64,000 nucleotides of DNA from Flavobacteriaceae bacterium. GTDB lineage: Bacteria > Bacteroidota > Bacteroidia > Flavobacteriales > Flavobacteriaceae. Position 1 is the first letter of the stretch; each line of letters begins with the position of its first letter. The notes beneath the pieces were generated by a model. The model had not been told where the DNA came from. It saw only the letters and a program-made list of their open reading frames with translations, and did not search any database. Shown here piece by piece: positions 36,084-45,386 of the stretch. A program made the translations under genes and the position numbers. The DNA is taken from the NCBI GenBank assembly GCA_013215095.1, contig JABSPM010000111.1, forward strand, positions 1 through 64,000, in the 5' to 3' direction.

Positions 36084-36650
36084 CTATTGTTTTATACGTT
36101 CTTTATAAGTTCCTTTTTCGGTCTCTACTTTAATCTTGTCTCCTTCATTAATAAATAAAGGCACGTTAACTGTGGCTCCAGTTTCAACTGTAGCTGGTTT
36201 GGTAGCGTTGGTTGCTGTATTTCCTTTTACCCCTGGCTCTGTATGTGTAACTTCTAATATAACACTCGCCGGCATATCTACGGATAATGGCATACCATCT
36301 TCTGAATTGATTAAAATGGTTACAACCTCTCCTTCTTTCATCAAATCTGGACGGTCTAATGCACTTTTTTGAAGTTCTATTTGAGAGTAATCATCTGCAT
36401 GCATAAAATGAAAGGTTTCCCCATCATTATATAAAAACTGGAATTTATGTGTTTCTACCCTTACGTCATCAATTTTATGACCTGCTGAAAAGGTATTATC
36501 AATAACTTTTCCAGTGGTAACACTTTTTAGTTTTGTTCTCACAAAAGCGGGACCTTTACCAGGTTTTACATGCAAAAACTCTATAATTTTGAAAATATCA
36601 TGGTTATACCTTATGCATAAGCCATTTCTAATATCTGATGTACTTGCCAT
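36084..36650 (-). CDS. efp: Elongation factor P
   Basis: A 188-residue three-domain tRNA-shaped factor that relieves ribosome stalling at polyproline. N-terminal KOW-like domain (1-65) with the tip loop HVKPGKGPAFV, whose Lys after Gly is the site modified or left bare in different phyla; two OB domains follow (to 188), with GVKGNTATNATKPATVETGA in the last. It is embedded between lpxA (17 bp upstream) and the second lpxD (3 bp downstream), a placement linking translation of proline-rich envelope proteins to lipid A genes only by operon. Confidence 0.96.
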   Translation of the reverse strand: MASTSDIRNGLCIRYNHDIFKIIEFLHVKPGKGPAFVRTKLKSVTTGKVIDNTFSAGHKIDDVRVETHKFQFLYNDGETFHFMHADDYSQIELQKSALDRPDLMKEGEVVTILINSEDGMPLSVDMPASVILEVTHTEPGVKGNTATNATKPATVETGATVNVPLFINEGDKIKVETEKGTYKERIKQ

Positions 36651-36667
36651 AACTGTTTTATCTTTTT

Positions 36668-37453
36668 TTAATTTGATTTAAAATACCCTTTCATAATTCC
36701 TCTATGCGAATTTCTAATGAATTGTAAAATTTCATCACGCTCTGGAGTAGCCTCCATTTCCGCCTCTATAATTGCAGCAGCTCGGGTATTGTTATAATTT
36801 TTTTGATATAGAATTCTAAAAATATCTTGAACTTCCCTTATCTTTTCGGTTGTGAACCCTCTGCGTCGTAATCCAACTGAATTAATGCCAACATATGATA
36901 AAGGTTCTCGTGCTGCTTTAACATAAGGCGGCACATCTTTTCTAACTAGCGAACCTCCGGTAACAAAGGCGTGTTTTCCTACTGATGCAAATTGATGTAC
37001 TGCAACCATTCCTGCTAAAACGACATTATCTCCAATAGTTACGTGTCCTGCTAAGGTTGTATTATTAGAAAAAACACAATAATTTCCAACGATACAATCA
37101 TGAGCAATATGACTATAAGCCATGATTAGACAGTTATTACCTACTACAGTTTTCATTTTATCCGTAGTTCCTCTATTAATGGTGACACACTCCCTAATTG
37201 TAACATTATCGCCAATCTCAACAGTAGTATCTTCGTCTTTATATTTTAAGTCTTGCGGAATAGCCGAAACAACTGCACCTGGAAAGATATTACAATTTTT
37301 CCCTATTCTTGCACCTTCCATAATCGTTACATTGGACCCAATCCAAGTTCCTTCTCCAATCACTACATTATTATGAATGGTTGTAAAAGGTTCTATTACA
37401 ACATTTTTTGCAATTTTTGCACCAGGGTGCACATATGCGAGTGGCTGATTCAT
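36668..37453 (-). CDS. lpxA: UDP-N-acetylglucosamine O-acyltransferase
   Basis: A 261-residue trimeric left-handed beta-helix enzyme for the first step of lipid A synthesis, adding a 3-hydroxyacyl chain from ACP. Hexapeptide turns run from about 1 to 190. AYSHIAHDCIVGN supplies the catalytic His, followed by HQFASVGKHAFVTGGS and the helical C-terminal domain (GINSVGLRRRGFT). It is separated by 2 bp from the upstream lpxC/fabZ gene, so the two are translationally coupled. Confidence 0.95.
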   Translation of the reverse strand: MNQPLAYVHPGAKIAKNVVIEPFTTIHNNVVIGEGTWIGSNVTIMEGARIGKNCNIFPGAVVSAIPQDLKYKDEDTTVEIGDNVTIRECVTINRGTTDKMKTVVGNNCLIMAYSHIAHDCIVGNYCVFSNNTTLAGHVTIGDNVVLAGMVAVHQFASVGKHAFVTGGSLVRKDVPPYVKAAREPLSYVGINSVGLRRRGFTTEKIREVQDIFRILYQKNYNNTRAAAIIEAEMEATPERDEILQFIRNSHRGIMKGYFKSN

Positions 37454-37455
37454 AA

Positions 37456-38856
37456 TTATTTTACTTTAGATATTTGCGCCATTAATTCAGCTTCTGCACA
37501 TAATTTACCATTCGCATAAGCATAACCTTGCATATGACAAATTCCTCTTCTGATTGGCGTTATTAAATCACATTTGAATATCAAAGTGTCACCAGGAACT
37601 ACTTTTTGTTTAAACTTTACTTTGTCTATTTTCATAAAAAAGGTCAAGTAATTTTCAGGATCTGGCACTGTACTTAAGACAAGAATTCCTCCTGTTTGTG
37701 CCATAGCTTCAACAATTAAAACCCCTGGCATTACTGGTGCACCAGGAAAATGCCCAGTAAAGAAAGGCTCATTCATTGTCACATTCTTTGTGCCTATGAC
37801 ATGACTTTTAGATAACTCAAAAATTTTATCTATTAGTAAGAAAGGTTGTCTATGTGGTAACATTGCCATGATTTGATTGATATCCATTAAAGGTGTTTGG
37901 TTCAAATCTACTTTAGGAACGTTATTACGTTTTTCAATCTTAATAATCTTAGACATTTTTTTCGCAAACTGCGTATTCACAAAATGTCCTGGTTTATTCG
38001 CAATGACTTTACCTCTAATACGCATACCTGACAGTGCTAAATCTCCTATAACATCTAGTAATTTATGCCTTGCTGCTTCATTTGGATAATGCAGTGTCAA
38101 ATTATCAAGGATGCCATTTGGTTTTACCGCAATATTGTCTTTTTTAAAAGCTACTTTAAGACGTTCCATAGTTTCTGAAGACAATTCTTTATCAACGTAA
38201 ACAATGGCGTTATTGAGGTCTCCACCTTTTATTAACCCGTGTTCTAATAACATTTCTAATTCATGAAGAAAACTAAATGTTCTAGAACTTGAAATATCTT
38301 TTTTAAAATCGGGTAAATGTTGTAAAGTTGCATTTTGCGTTGAAAGTACCTTAGTCCCAAAATCTACCATTGCAGTGACTTGATATTCTTCTGCTGGTAT
38401 AATCGTAATTTCACTACCTGTGGTTTCATCAACATAAGAAATGACTTCTTCTACAACAAATTCTTCACGCATAGCCTCTAATTCTATAGTTTCGGCTTCT
38501 TCTAAAGCTTCCACAAAGAATTTAGAAGACCCATCCATAATTGGAGGCTCTGAAGCATCTAATTGTATAATGACGTTATCTATTTGTAACCCTACCAAAG
38601 CGGCTAATACATGTTCACAAGTTTGAATTATAACCCCTTTTTTTTCTAAGCATGTTCCTCTTTGAGTACTCGTTACATAATTCGCGTCTGCTTCAATAAT
38701 TGGCACACCTTCTAGGTCTGTTCTTTGAAAAACGTATCCAGTATTTGCTTCGGCTGGCTTAAAGGTAAGTGTTACATCTTTTCCCGTGTGTAAACCGACA
38801 CCTTGTAAAGACACTTCTTTAACAATGGTTGTTTGTTTAAATTCAGTCTTAATCAT
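37456..38856 (-). CDS. lpxC/fabZ: Bifunctional UDP-3-O-acyl-N-acetylglucosamine deacetylase / 3-hydroxyacyl-ACP dehydratase
   Basis: A 466-residue fusion. Residues 1 to about 310 are the zinc deacetylase LpxC, the committed lipid A step ([32 protein letters not shown] with a metal His, [12 protein letters not shown], and [14 protein letters not shown]). Residues about 320-466 are FabZ, the hot-dog dehydratase of fatty acid elongation ([32 protein letters not shown] with catalytic His and Glu). The fusion is characteristic of Bacteroidota and links use of 3-hydroxyacyl-ACP by both routes. The start overlaps the lpxD end by 8 bp. Confidence 0.96.
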   Translation of the reverse strand: MIKTEFKQTTIVKEVSLQGVGLHTGKDVTLTFKPAEANTGYVFQRTDLEGVPIIEADANYVTSTQRGTCLEKKGVIIQTCEHVLAALVGLQIDNVIIQLDASEPPIMDGSSKFFVEALEEAETIELEAMREEFVVEEVISYVDETTGSEITIIPAEEYQVTAMVDFGTKVLSTQNATLQHLPDFKKDISSSRTFSFLHELEMLLEHGLIKGGDLNNAIVYVDKELSSETMERLKVAFKKDNIAVKPNGILDNLTLHYPNEAARHKLLDVIGDLALSGMRIRGKVIANKPGHFVNTQFAKKMSKIIKIEKRNNVPKVDLNQTPLMDINQIMAMLPHRQPFLLIDKIFELSKSHVIGTKNVTMNEPFFTGHFPGAPVMPGVLIVEAMAQTGGILVLSTVPDPENYLTFFMKIDKVKFKQKVVPGDTLIFKCDLITPIRRGICHMQGYAYANGKLCAEAELMAQISKVK

Positions 38857-39877
38857 TCTGATTTATTTTTTTATCTAAATTGTTAACATCTTTAACAATC
38901 TTGGGGAGATTTTTAAAATAAACGTAAGATTTATTATAATCACCATATGGCAATGCTGGCGACCCTTGCAAAACTTCATTGTCTTTTACATTTCTGCCAA
39001 TACCAGATTGTGCTTGCACTTTTACATTATTGCCTATACTAATATGACCAACAATACCTACTTGGCCACCAATTTGACAATTTTCGCCAATTTTTGTAGA
39101 ACCTGCAATTCCTGTCTGTGCAGCAATAACAGTGTTTCTACCAATATCTACATTATGAGCGATTTGAATTTGATTATCCAACTTCACCCCTCTTCTTATT
39201 ACCGTAGCTCCTAATGTTGCTCTATCTATAGTCGTACCTGCTCCAACATCTACATAATCTTCCAAAATAACATTTCCTGTTTGAGGTACTTTAGAATATT
39301 CTCCTTTCTCATTTGGTGTAAAACCAAAGCCATCAGCTCCAATAATTGCACCAGAATTAATCACACAATGATTTCCAATAACACTCTCTGAATATATTTT
39401 TGCTCCAGAAAACACCACAACATTGTCCCCAATTATTACATTATCTCCAATATAAGAATTCGGGTAGATTTTAACATTATCACCAATTTTGACATGCTCT
39501 CCCAAATACGAGAATGCCCCTAGATAAATATTCTCACCATAAGTAGCAGAATCTGAAATATAACAAGGTTGTTCTATTCCAGATTTATTCATCTTTACTT
39601 GATTATAGTATTCTAATAGCTTAGAAAAAGCCTTGTAAGCATCATCCACCTTAATGAGCGTTGTATCTACATCATGCTCTGGCTCAAAGTCTCTATTTAC
39701 AATGGTAATAGATGCTTTTGTATCGTATATAAATTGAGTGTACTTTGGGTTGGCTAAAAAGGTTAATGCTTCCTTTTGTCCTTCTTCTATTTTAGCAAGC
39801 TTAGAAACTTCAACATCAGCATTACCTACAATGTCTCCTTCTAAAATACCAGCTATTTGTGCTGCGGTAAATTTCAC
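38849..39877 (-). CDS. lpxD: UDP-3-O-(3-hydroxyacyl)glucosamine N-acyltransferase
   Basis: A 342-residue trimeric enzyme adding the second acyl chain in lipid A synthesis. N-terminal uridine-binding domain (about 1-100: FTAAQIAGILEGDIVG, ALTFLANPKY), then hexapeptide beta-helix (IGDNVIIGDNVVVFSGAKIY), IAHNVDIGRNTVIAAQTGIA with the catalytic His, and a short helical C-terminus. It is the first gene of the lpxD-lpxC/fabZ-lpxA-efp-lpxD2 unit. Confidence 0.95.
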   Translation of the reverse strand: MKFTAAQIAGILEGDIVGNADVEVSKLAKIEEGQKEALTFLANPKYTQFIYDTKASITIVNRDFEPEHDVDTTLIKVDDAYKAFSKLLEYYNQVKMNKSGIEQPCYISDSATYGENIYLGAFSYLGEHVKIGDNVKIYPNSYIGDNVIIGDNVVVFSGAKIYSESVIGNHCVINSGAIIGADGFGFTPNEKGEYSKVPQTGNVILEDYVDVGAGTTIDRATLGATVIRRGVKLDNQIQIAHNVDIGRNTVIAAQTGIAGSTKIGENCQIGGQVGIVGHISIGNNVKVQAQSGIGRNVKDNEVLQGSPALPYGDYNKSYVYFKNLPKIVKDVNNLDKKINQND

Positions 39878-39938
39878 GCGATAAATTATTTTTAGTTAAA
39901 TTCTTACGAACATTTGCAAAATGCACATTTCCTTGTCG

Positions 39939-39946
39939 CAAAAGTA
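39939..39946 (-). promoter_or_regulatory. -7 promoter element of the lpx operon
   Basis: It reads TACTTTTG on the minus strand (TAnnTTTG), 62 bp upstream of lpxD in the 80 bp gap after the HD gene. Confidence 0.5.
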
Positions 39947-39957
39947 TAAAAAAACTG

Positions 39958-41187
39958 TTAAAGTTTTTCTTTCGGATAACATATATAATACTTTGTCACT
40001 GGTTTTGATAATACTTTGAGGTGTAAATGATCCGATGCTTTCACAATTTCTGAGACTTTTCCAGTTTTAAAAAGAATGTTTATTCGTTGCGTTTTTCTTT
40101 GATATGCTTGATTTGTTATTTCTCCCGTAAACACGAAATAAGCAGCTTCATTTCTTGAGATTTCATAGGTAGCAATAAGTTTTTCGAGATGCTTTTCATA
40201 GTTATCCTCTTTAATTTTTTTAGTCTTAATCTTAACTTTTAATAACTCTCTATCTAAAATCATTTTGCACAAATTACGCAAAACAAAATCCTTATGATAA
40301 CACCATTCTTTTAATGCTGAAATAATATCATTATCATCTAATCTCGAAAACACTTGCAAACTTTGTTTAGACAAGGCCACTTTATCAACTTCCTTATTGA
40401 GAAAATACAGCAAGGCTTTACTTGCAAATAAATCCTCACCCATTTCTGTTAGCTCATTGGCACGCTTAAGGACTCTTATTAATAATTGTTCTGCAACCAA
40501 ACTCGTTTTATGCAAATACACCTGCCAATACATTAATCGTCGTGCCGTTAAAAACTGCTCAACAGCGTATATCCCTTTTTCTTCAATCACTAATTCATCA
40601 TCAACTACATTCATCATAGTAATGAGGCGCTCGCTATTAACATTGCCCTCTGCAACTCCTGTGTAAAAGCTATCACGTTTTAAATAATCAGCTCTATCCA
40701 TATCTAATTGACTTGATATTAACTGATACATAAATTTTCTATGGTATTCGCCTTTAAATATTTTTATGGCTAGCGTTAAATTTCCGTTAAATTCTTCATT
40801 TAAAAGCTCCATAAAAAAGACAGAAATCTCCTCATGAGAAATACCTTTTACGATGCTATGCTCCATAGCATGACTAAAAGGACCATGTCCAATATCGTGC
40901 AATAAAATAGCAATTAACAATGCATTTTCTTCATCTTCTGACACCTTAACACCCTTAAAACGAAGTATTCGGACTGCCTTTTGCATTAGGTGCATACAAC
41001 CAAGAGCATGATGAAACCGTGTGTGATGAGCACCTGGATACACCAAATAAGACAAGCCCATCTGTGTTATCCTGCGTAACCTTTGAAAATAGCGATGTTC
41101 TATAAGATCGAAAATTAATGCGTTGGGTATAGTAATAAATCCGTAAATTGGATCGTTAAATATTTTGAGTTTGTTCTGTGTGTTCAA
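39958..41187 (-). CDS. HD domain phosphohydrolase (dGTPase-like)
   Basis: A 409-residue cytosolic protein with an HD superfamily metal site: HTRFHHALGCMHLMQ supplies the first His, LLHDIGHGPFSHAMEH the HD pair and further His residues, and SQLDMDRADYLKRDS the last Asp (near 180). The sequence resembles SAMHD1/dGTPase-type deoxynucleotide triphosphohydrolases and their deacting homologues in Flavobacteria. The substrate is inferred. It lies upstream of lpxD (80 bp) and divergent from porX (36 bp). Confidence 0.88.
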   Translation of the reverse strand: MNTQNKLKIFNDPIYGFITIPNALIFDLIEHRYFQRLRRITQMGLSYLVYPGAHHTRFHHALGCMHLMQKAVRILRFKGVKVSEDEENALLIAILLHDIGHGPFSHAMEHSIVKGISHEEISVFFMELLNEEFNGNLTLAIKIFKGEYHRKFMYQLISSQLDMDRADYLKRDSFYTGVAEGNVNSERLITMMNVVDDELVIEEKGIYAVEQFLTARRLMYWQVYLHKTSLVAEQLLIRVLKRANELTEMGEDLFASKALLYFLNKEVDKVALSKQSLQVFSRLDDNDIISALKEWCYHKDFVLRNLCKMILDRELLKVKIKTKKIKEDNYEKHLEKLIATYEISRNEAAYFVFTGEITNQAYQRKTQRINILFKTGKVSEIVKASDHLHLKVLSKPVTKYYICYPKEKL

Positions 41188-41210
41188 ACTTGTTTTAATT
41201 AAAAGTTATA

Positions 41211-41218
41211 CAAATATA
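41211..41218 (-). promoter_or_regulatory. -7 promoter element of the HD gene
   Basis: It reads TATATTTG on the minus strand (TAnnTTTG), 24 bp upstream of the 41187 start, in the very short divergent gap to porX. Confidence 0.5.
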
Positions 41219-41223
41219 ATTAT

Positions 41224-42777
41224 ATGAGCAATATAAACATCCTTTGGGTTGATGACGAAATAGATTTATTAAAACCACATATAATATTTCTAGAAAAGAA
41301 AAACTACAATGTTATTCCTTGTCAAAGCGGCACTGAAGCAATAGATCTTATCGAAGAGCAAAATTTTGATATTGTGTTTTTGGACGAAAATATGCCAGGT
41401 CTGACTGGCTTAGAAACCTTATCTGCAATCAAAAGCATTAAAGGACATATACCTATAGTTATGATTACCAAAAGTGAGGAAGAATATATCATGGAGGAAG
41501 CCATAGGAAGTAAAATTGCAGATTATTTGATTAAGCCAGTTAATCCAAATCAGATTTTATTGAGTTTAAAGAAAAATTTAGATCACACACGATTAGTTAC
41601 AGAAAAAACAGCATCAAACTACCAGCAAGAATTTAGAAAAATAGCGATGGATTTGGCCATGGTAAACACATTTGAGGAGTGGTCAGATTTATATCAAAAA
41701 TTAATTTATTGGGAAATTCAACTTGAAACTATTGATGACCCAGCCATGTTTGATATTCTAAAATCTCAAAAAAATGAAGCAAACTTAGCATTTGGCAAAT
41801 TTATAGATCGAAATTATGCAGATTGGTGCCAACAAAACAAAGATGCACCAATAATGTCTCATAATCTTTTTAAAGAAAAAGTTATTCCTGAACTTAATAA
41901 AGACCAACCTACCTTGTTTATTGTAATAGATAACTTGAGGTATGACCAATGGAAAGCTTTTGAACCTGTATTACAAAATTATTACAAAAAAGAAGCCGAG
42001 ACATCTTATTACAGTATATTGCCTACTGCAACGCAATATGCGAGAAATGCTATTTTTTCTGGGCTAATGCCAAGCGAAATGGAACGCTTACATCCAAACC
42101 TTTGGAAAAATGATATTGATGAAGGTGGTAAAAATCTACATGAAGATGCGTTTTTAGGCGCACAATTGAAACGCTTAGGATTAGGCCATTTAACCTATGA
42201 ATATACCAAAATTTCAAATCTAAGGGCTGGTAAAAAATTGGTAGAAACTTTCAAATCAAAAAAAGACAATGATTTAACTGTAGTTGTTTACAATTTTGTA
42301 GATATGCTCTCTCATGCTAAAACAGAAATGGAGGTTGTAAAAGAACTAGCATCTAATGATAAAGCCTACAGATCCTTAACGGTAAGTTGGTTTAAGAACT
42401 CACCTTTATTAGAAATCATCCAACAAGCTCAACAACTCGGGTTTAAATTAATTATTACAACTGATCATGGTACTATCAATGTAAAACATCCGTCAAAAGT
42501 AATTGGAGACCGAGACACAAGTTTAAACCTACGCTATAAAACAGGTCGAAGCCTAACTTATGAGCAAAAAGAGGTCTTAACAGCAAAAAACCCACACAAA
42601 ATAGGTCTACCAGCAATAAACATGAGCAGTTCCTTTATTTTTGCAAAAAGTGATTTATTCTTTGCATATCCTAACAACTACAACCACTATGTTAACTATT
42701 ATCGCAACACCTACCAACACGGTGGTGTCTCATTAGAAGAAGTTATAATACCTTTTGCGGTTTTAAACCCTAGATAA
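41224..42777 (+). CDS. porX: PorX-type response regulator with PglZ/alkaline phosphatase-like effector
   Basis: A 517-residue cytosolic regulator. Receiver domain at 1-120 (ILWVDDEIDLLKP acidic pocket, DIVFLDENMPG with the phosphorylatable Asp near residue 53, and the Lys of IKPVNP). A helical linker leads to a PglZ domain of the alkaline phosphatase fold (about 200-517) with FIVIDNLRYDQWKA, YSILPTATQYARNAIFSG (nucleophile Thr) and ITTDHGTI. PorX in Porphyromonas and Flavobacterium is a nucleotide phosphodiesterase that, with PorY and SigP, controls type IX secretion genes. It stands alone with its own terminator. Confidence 0.95.
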   Translation: MSNINILWVDDEIDLLKPHIIFLEKKNYNVIPCQSGTEAIDLIEEQNFDIVFLDENMPGLTGLETLSAIKSIKGHIPIVMITKSEEEYIMEEAIGSKIADYLIKPVNPNQILLSLKKNLDHTRLVTEKTASNYQQEFRKIAMDLAMVNTFEEWSDLYQKLIYWEIQLETIDDPAMFDILKSQKNEANLAFGKFIDRNYADWCQQNKDAPIMSHNLFKEKVIPELNKDQPTLFIVIDNLRYDQWKAFEPVLQNYYKKEAETSYYSILPTATQYARNAIFSGLMPSEMERLHPNLWKNDIDEGGKNLHEDAFLGAQLKRLGLGHLTYEYTKISNLRAGKKLVETFKSKKDNDLTVVVYNFVDMLSHAKTEMEVVKELASNDKAYRSLTVSWFKNSPLLEIIQQAQQLGFKLIITTDHGTINVKHPSKVIGDRDTSLNLRYKTGRSLTYEQKEVLTAKNPHKIGLPAINMSSSFIFAKSDLFFAYPNNYNHYVNYYRNTYQHGGVSLEEVIIPFAVLNPR

Positions 42778-42792
42778 AACACCTATAAAACG

Positions 42793-42826
42793 CAATAAAA
42801 ATCGACGAATCACGGTTTTTATTGTG
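42793..42826 (+). terminator. Hairpin terminator of porX
   Basis: CAATAAAAATCG, ACGAATCA, CGGTTTTTATTG: a 12 bp stem with one G-U pair, 16 bp after the porX stop. Confidence 0.65.
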
Positions 42827-42870
42827 TTTCTATTAATTTATGTTTATCATTGCTGCCTTATAGATTACAA

Positions 42871-43293
42871 ATGATAAGAGAATTTACATTAAACCAAATA
42901 GATAGCGTCGCTAAAGACATTTTACAAAACATTGAATCAAAAACCATACTATTCTATGGTAACATGGGAACTGGAAAAACAACACTTATTAGCGCTTTGG
43001 TAAAAGCCCTAGGAGGTGAAGTTGAAGCTTCTAGTCCAACGTTTTCTATAGTGAATGAATATGAGGTCTCTGAAGATAAAGTATATCATTTTGACTTTTA
43101 TAGACTAGATAATTTTCATGAAGCTTTAGATATTGGAATCGAAGATTATTTTGGTTCGAAGCATTGGATTTTTATAGAATGGCCAGAACGCATTAATGAA
43201 ATATTGCCATCCAATGTTGATATTTCTTACATTTTCCTAAATAAAAACAACTCTAGAACATTAAAATTAAATGAAAAGCTCTTAGAAATTTAA
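42871..43293 (+). CDS. tsaE: tRNA threonylcarbamoyladenosine biosynthesis ATPase TsaE
   Basis: A 140-residue P-loop ATPase that drives the TsaB-TsaD complex to form t6A37 in ANN-reading tRNAs. Walker A is FYGNMGTGKTTL (about 31-42), followed by SPTFSIVNEY and HFDFYRLDN (Walker B-like) and IFIEWPERI. ATG at 42871 (MIREFTL) is preferred; the in-frame TTG at 42850 would add seven residues without family support. Length and motifs are complete. Confidence 0.93.
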   Translation: MIREFTLNQIDSVAKDILQNIESKTILFYGNMGTGKTTLISALVKALGGEVEASSPTFSIVNEYEVSEDKVYHFDFYRLDNFHEALDIGIEDYFGSKHWIFIEWPERINEILPSNVDISYIFLNKNNSRTLKLNEKLLEI

Positions 43294-43434
43294 TTTTTTT
43301 TTAAAAAAAATATTAAAAAACCAGGTAGATAAACACCAAACCAAAACTAAAAACTACGGTTAAACCACAGCTTGAAAGCCTTATAAACAAAGGGTTTTAA
43401 CATTTTTTTAACATTTAAAAACCATGTGCTACAG

Positions 43435-43442
43435 TAACTTTG
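43435..43442 (+). promoter_or_regulatory. -7 promoter element of the small secreted/membrane gene pair
   Basis: TAACTTTG (TAnnTTTG) 37 bp before the ATG at 43479. Confidence 0.55.
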
Positions 43443-43478
43443 TAACAGTTAAATATTCATTTTATAACTTTTTGAATT

Positions 43479-43622
43479 ATGAGAAACAAAAAAGTATTAA
43501 TTGTCTTGGCAATATTTGGCAGTGCTTTGTTTTCAGCTCATGCTACAAATATTATTGATCTAAATGTACAAACAACTACAGAAGTTAAAAAATCAGACAT
43601 TAAAGTACCACCACATGGGTAA
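43479..43622 (+). CDS. Tiny secreted protein (47 aa)
   Basis: A short ORF encoding 47 residues: a signal peptide (MRNKKVLIVLAIFGSALFSA, cleavage likely after AHA) and a mature stretch of only about 24 residues, rich in Thr/Lys/Val and ending in KVPPHG. A TAnnTTTG element lies 37 bp upstream. Its stop (43620) lies inside the start region of the following membrane protein gene: ATG-GGTAA overlap at 43615-43622. I do not recognise the family. The overlap suggests that the two are translationally coupled. Confidence 0.6.
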   Translation: MRNKKVLIVLAIFGSALFSAHATNIIDLNVQTTTEVKKSDIKVPPHG

Positions 43623-44121
43623 TTTCAAATTTGGAAAAAAAAGGCTTATTATTGGAAGTTTAATTGCTACAGTAATTGCAAGTAGTCCATTTCTATTTTA
43701 TCTACATAAAAGTGTTCCGAAAACGCAAGTATGGGACACTTTTTTGTTTAGATTTGAAAGCCATTTTTATGAAAATGCGAATACTGCAATGTGGGCAACT
43801 ACTCAAAAATTATATCCCCTTCTACTGCTTTTTATATGGTTTTTTACTTGTAGACATTGGTGGTATCACGCTATATTAGTTCCTATATGTATGTATGTGT
43901 TTCAATTTTTTAGTCTCATTACTCTTGAAACGCATGTCTTGGATGAATTTGAAATTATCTACTTGACACCAATTATGGCAATTATTGTACCATCAATATA
44001 TCTATTGCGAGCCAGAATGTTTAACAGAATTAATGATGTGGATAAAAGCATGGAAGACCTAGAAAAAGAGTTTATGATGACTCCAACGAATTTCTGGGAT
44101 AAAGTTAAGCGGTATTTTTAA
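43615..44121 (+). CDS. Membrane protein of unknown function
   Basis: A 168-residue protein starting MGNFKFGKKR. Hydrophobic segments lie at about 13-30, 65-80, 87-105 and 117-133, followed by a charged C-terminal region (NDVDKSMEDLEKEFMMTP). I do not recognise a family. ATG at 43615 is chosen: it overlaps the stop of the 47-residue secreted protein by 8 bp, while a longer frame beginning at 43564 lacks a good start and would read through the upstream gene. A role in the envelope is inferred only from hydropathy. Confidence 0.75.
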   Translation: MGNFKFGKKRLIIGSLIATVIASSPFLFYLHKSVPKTQVWDTFLFRFESHFYENANTAMWATTQKLYPLLLLFIWFFTCRHWWYHAILVPICMYVFQFFSLITLETHVLDEFEIIYLTPIMAIIVPSIYLLRARMFNRINDVDKSMEDLEKEFMMTPTNFWDKVKRYF

Positions 44122-44181
44122 AAACAGCCTATTTTCTAAAACTATTTTTTGTAATTTGGGGATTCAATATTAATCCCGACC

Positions 44182-45381
44182 ATGAGTAAATCTATATCAC
44201 CATTTACCAAAGAACAGTTACTGCCTCAGGAAGAAAAACTAGAGGTTCTAAAACAAAAAGGCAAACTTTTTATTGGCATTCCTAAGGAAACTGCATTTCA
44301 AGAAAAACGTGTTTGTTTGACACCAGATGCCGTATCAGCTCTAGTCGCCCACGGACACCGTGTTATGATAGAATCTGGAGCAGGACATGGGGCTAACTTT
44401 CAAGACACCGATTATAGCGAGGCTGGAGCTGAAATCAGTAATGATATTAAAAAAGTATTTTCCTGCCCAATAATCCTTAAAGTTGAACCACCTTCTTTAA
44501 AAGAAATCGATCTTTTGAATCCACAAGCGCTGTTAATATCAGCTTTGCAACTAAAAACCCAGAATAAATTATACTTTGAAGCTCTAGCCAAAAAACGTAT
44601 TACAGCATTAGGATTTGAATTTATAAAAGATGAAGATGGGACCTATCCTGCTGTACGCCAACTTAGTGAAATTGCGGGTACTGCTTCAGTTTTAATAGCT
44701 TCGGAATTGTTGTCTAACGTCAATAATGGTAACGGTCTTATGTTTGGAAACATTAGCGGAGTGCCTCCTACTGAAGTAGTTATTGTAGGTGCAGGAACTG
44801 TTGGAGAATTTGCTGCACGTTCTGCCATTGGGCTTGGGGCAAATGTAAAACTATTTGACAATTCTATAACAAAACTTAGAACAGTACAAGCTAATCTTGG
44901 TAGAACAGTTTACACCTCTACAATGCAACCCAAAAACCTTCTTAAAGCTCTAAAACGATGCGATGTTGCTATTGGTGCGGTAAGAGGAAAAACACGATCT
45001 CCGATTTTGGTGAATGAAACTATGGTAGAGCAAATGAAACCTGGGGCTGTTGTTATTGATGTAAGTATTGATATGGGAGGCTGCTTTGAAACGAGTGAAA
45101 TTACCACTCATGATCATCCAACATTCTTGAAACACAATGTTATTCATTATTGCGTCCCCAATATCCCTGCAAGATACTCCAGAACATCCTCTGTTTCAAT
45201 AAGTAATATATTTACACCCTATTTATTAAAAATTGCAGATGATGGAGGCATAGAAAATGCACTTCGTTTTGACCGCGGATTAAAAAATGGATTGTATTTT
45301 TATCACGGAATTTTGACTAACAAAACTGTAGCAAATTGGTTTGATTTGGACTGCAGTGATGTTAATCTGCTTATTTTTTAA
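44182..45381 (+). CDS. ald: Alanine dehydrogenase
   Basis: A 399-residue NAD-dependent oxidoreductase of the alanine dehydrogenase/transhydrogenase-alpha family, interconverting L-alanine and pyruvate plus ammonia. GIPKETAFQEKRVCLTPDAV is the N-terminal family motif (Lys and Arg substrate ligands), VVIVGAGTVGEFAARSAIGL the Rossmann loop (near 196), and HYCVPNIPARYSRTSSVSIS the C-terminal closure. Bacteroidota members are slightly longer than the 370-residue Bacillus type because of an N-terminal extension. It is followed by a small DUF4258 protein gene after 5 bp. Confidence 0.92.
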   Translation: MSKSISPFTKEQLLPQEEKLEVLKQKGKLFIGIPKETAFQEKRVCLTPDAVSALVAHGHRVMIESGAGHGANFQDTDYSEAGAEISNDIKKVFSCPIILKVEPPSLKEIDLLNPQALLISALQLKTQNKLYFEALAKKRITALGFEFIKDEDGTYPAVRQLSEIAGTASVLIASELLSNVNNGNGLMFGNISGVPPTEVVIVGAGTVGEFAARSAIGLGANVKLFDNSITKLRTVQANLGRTVYTSTMQPKNLLKALKRCDVAIGAVRGKTRSPILVNETMVEQMKPGAVVIDVSIDMGGCFETSEITTHDHPTFLKHNVIHYCVPNIPARYSRTSSVSISNIFTPYLLKIADDGGIENALRFDRGLKNGLYFYHGILTNKTVANWFDLDCSDVNLLIF

Positions 45382-45386
45382 TTATT

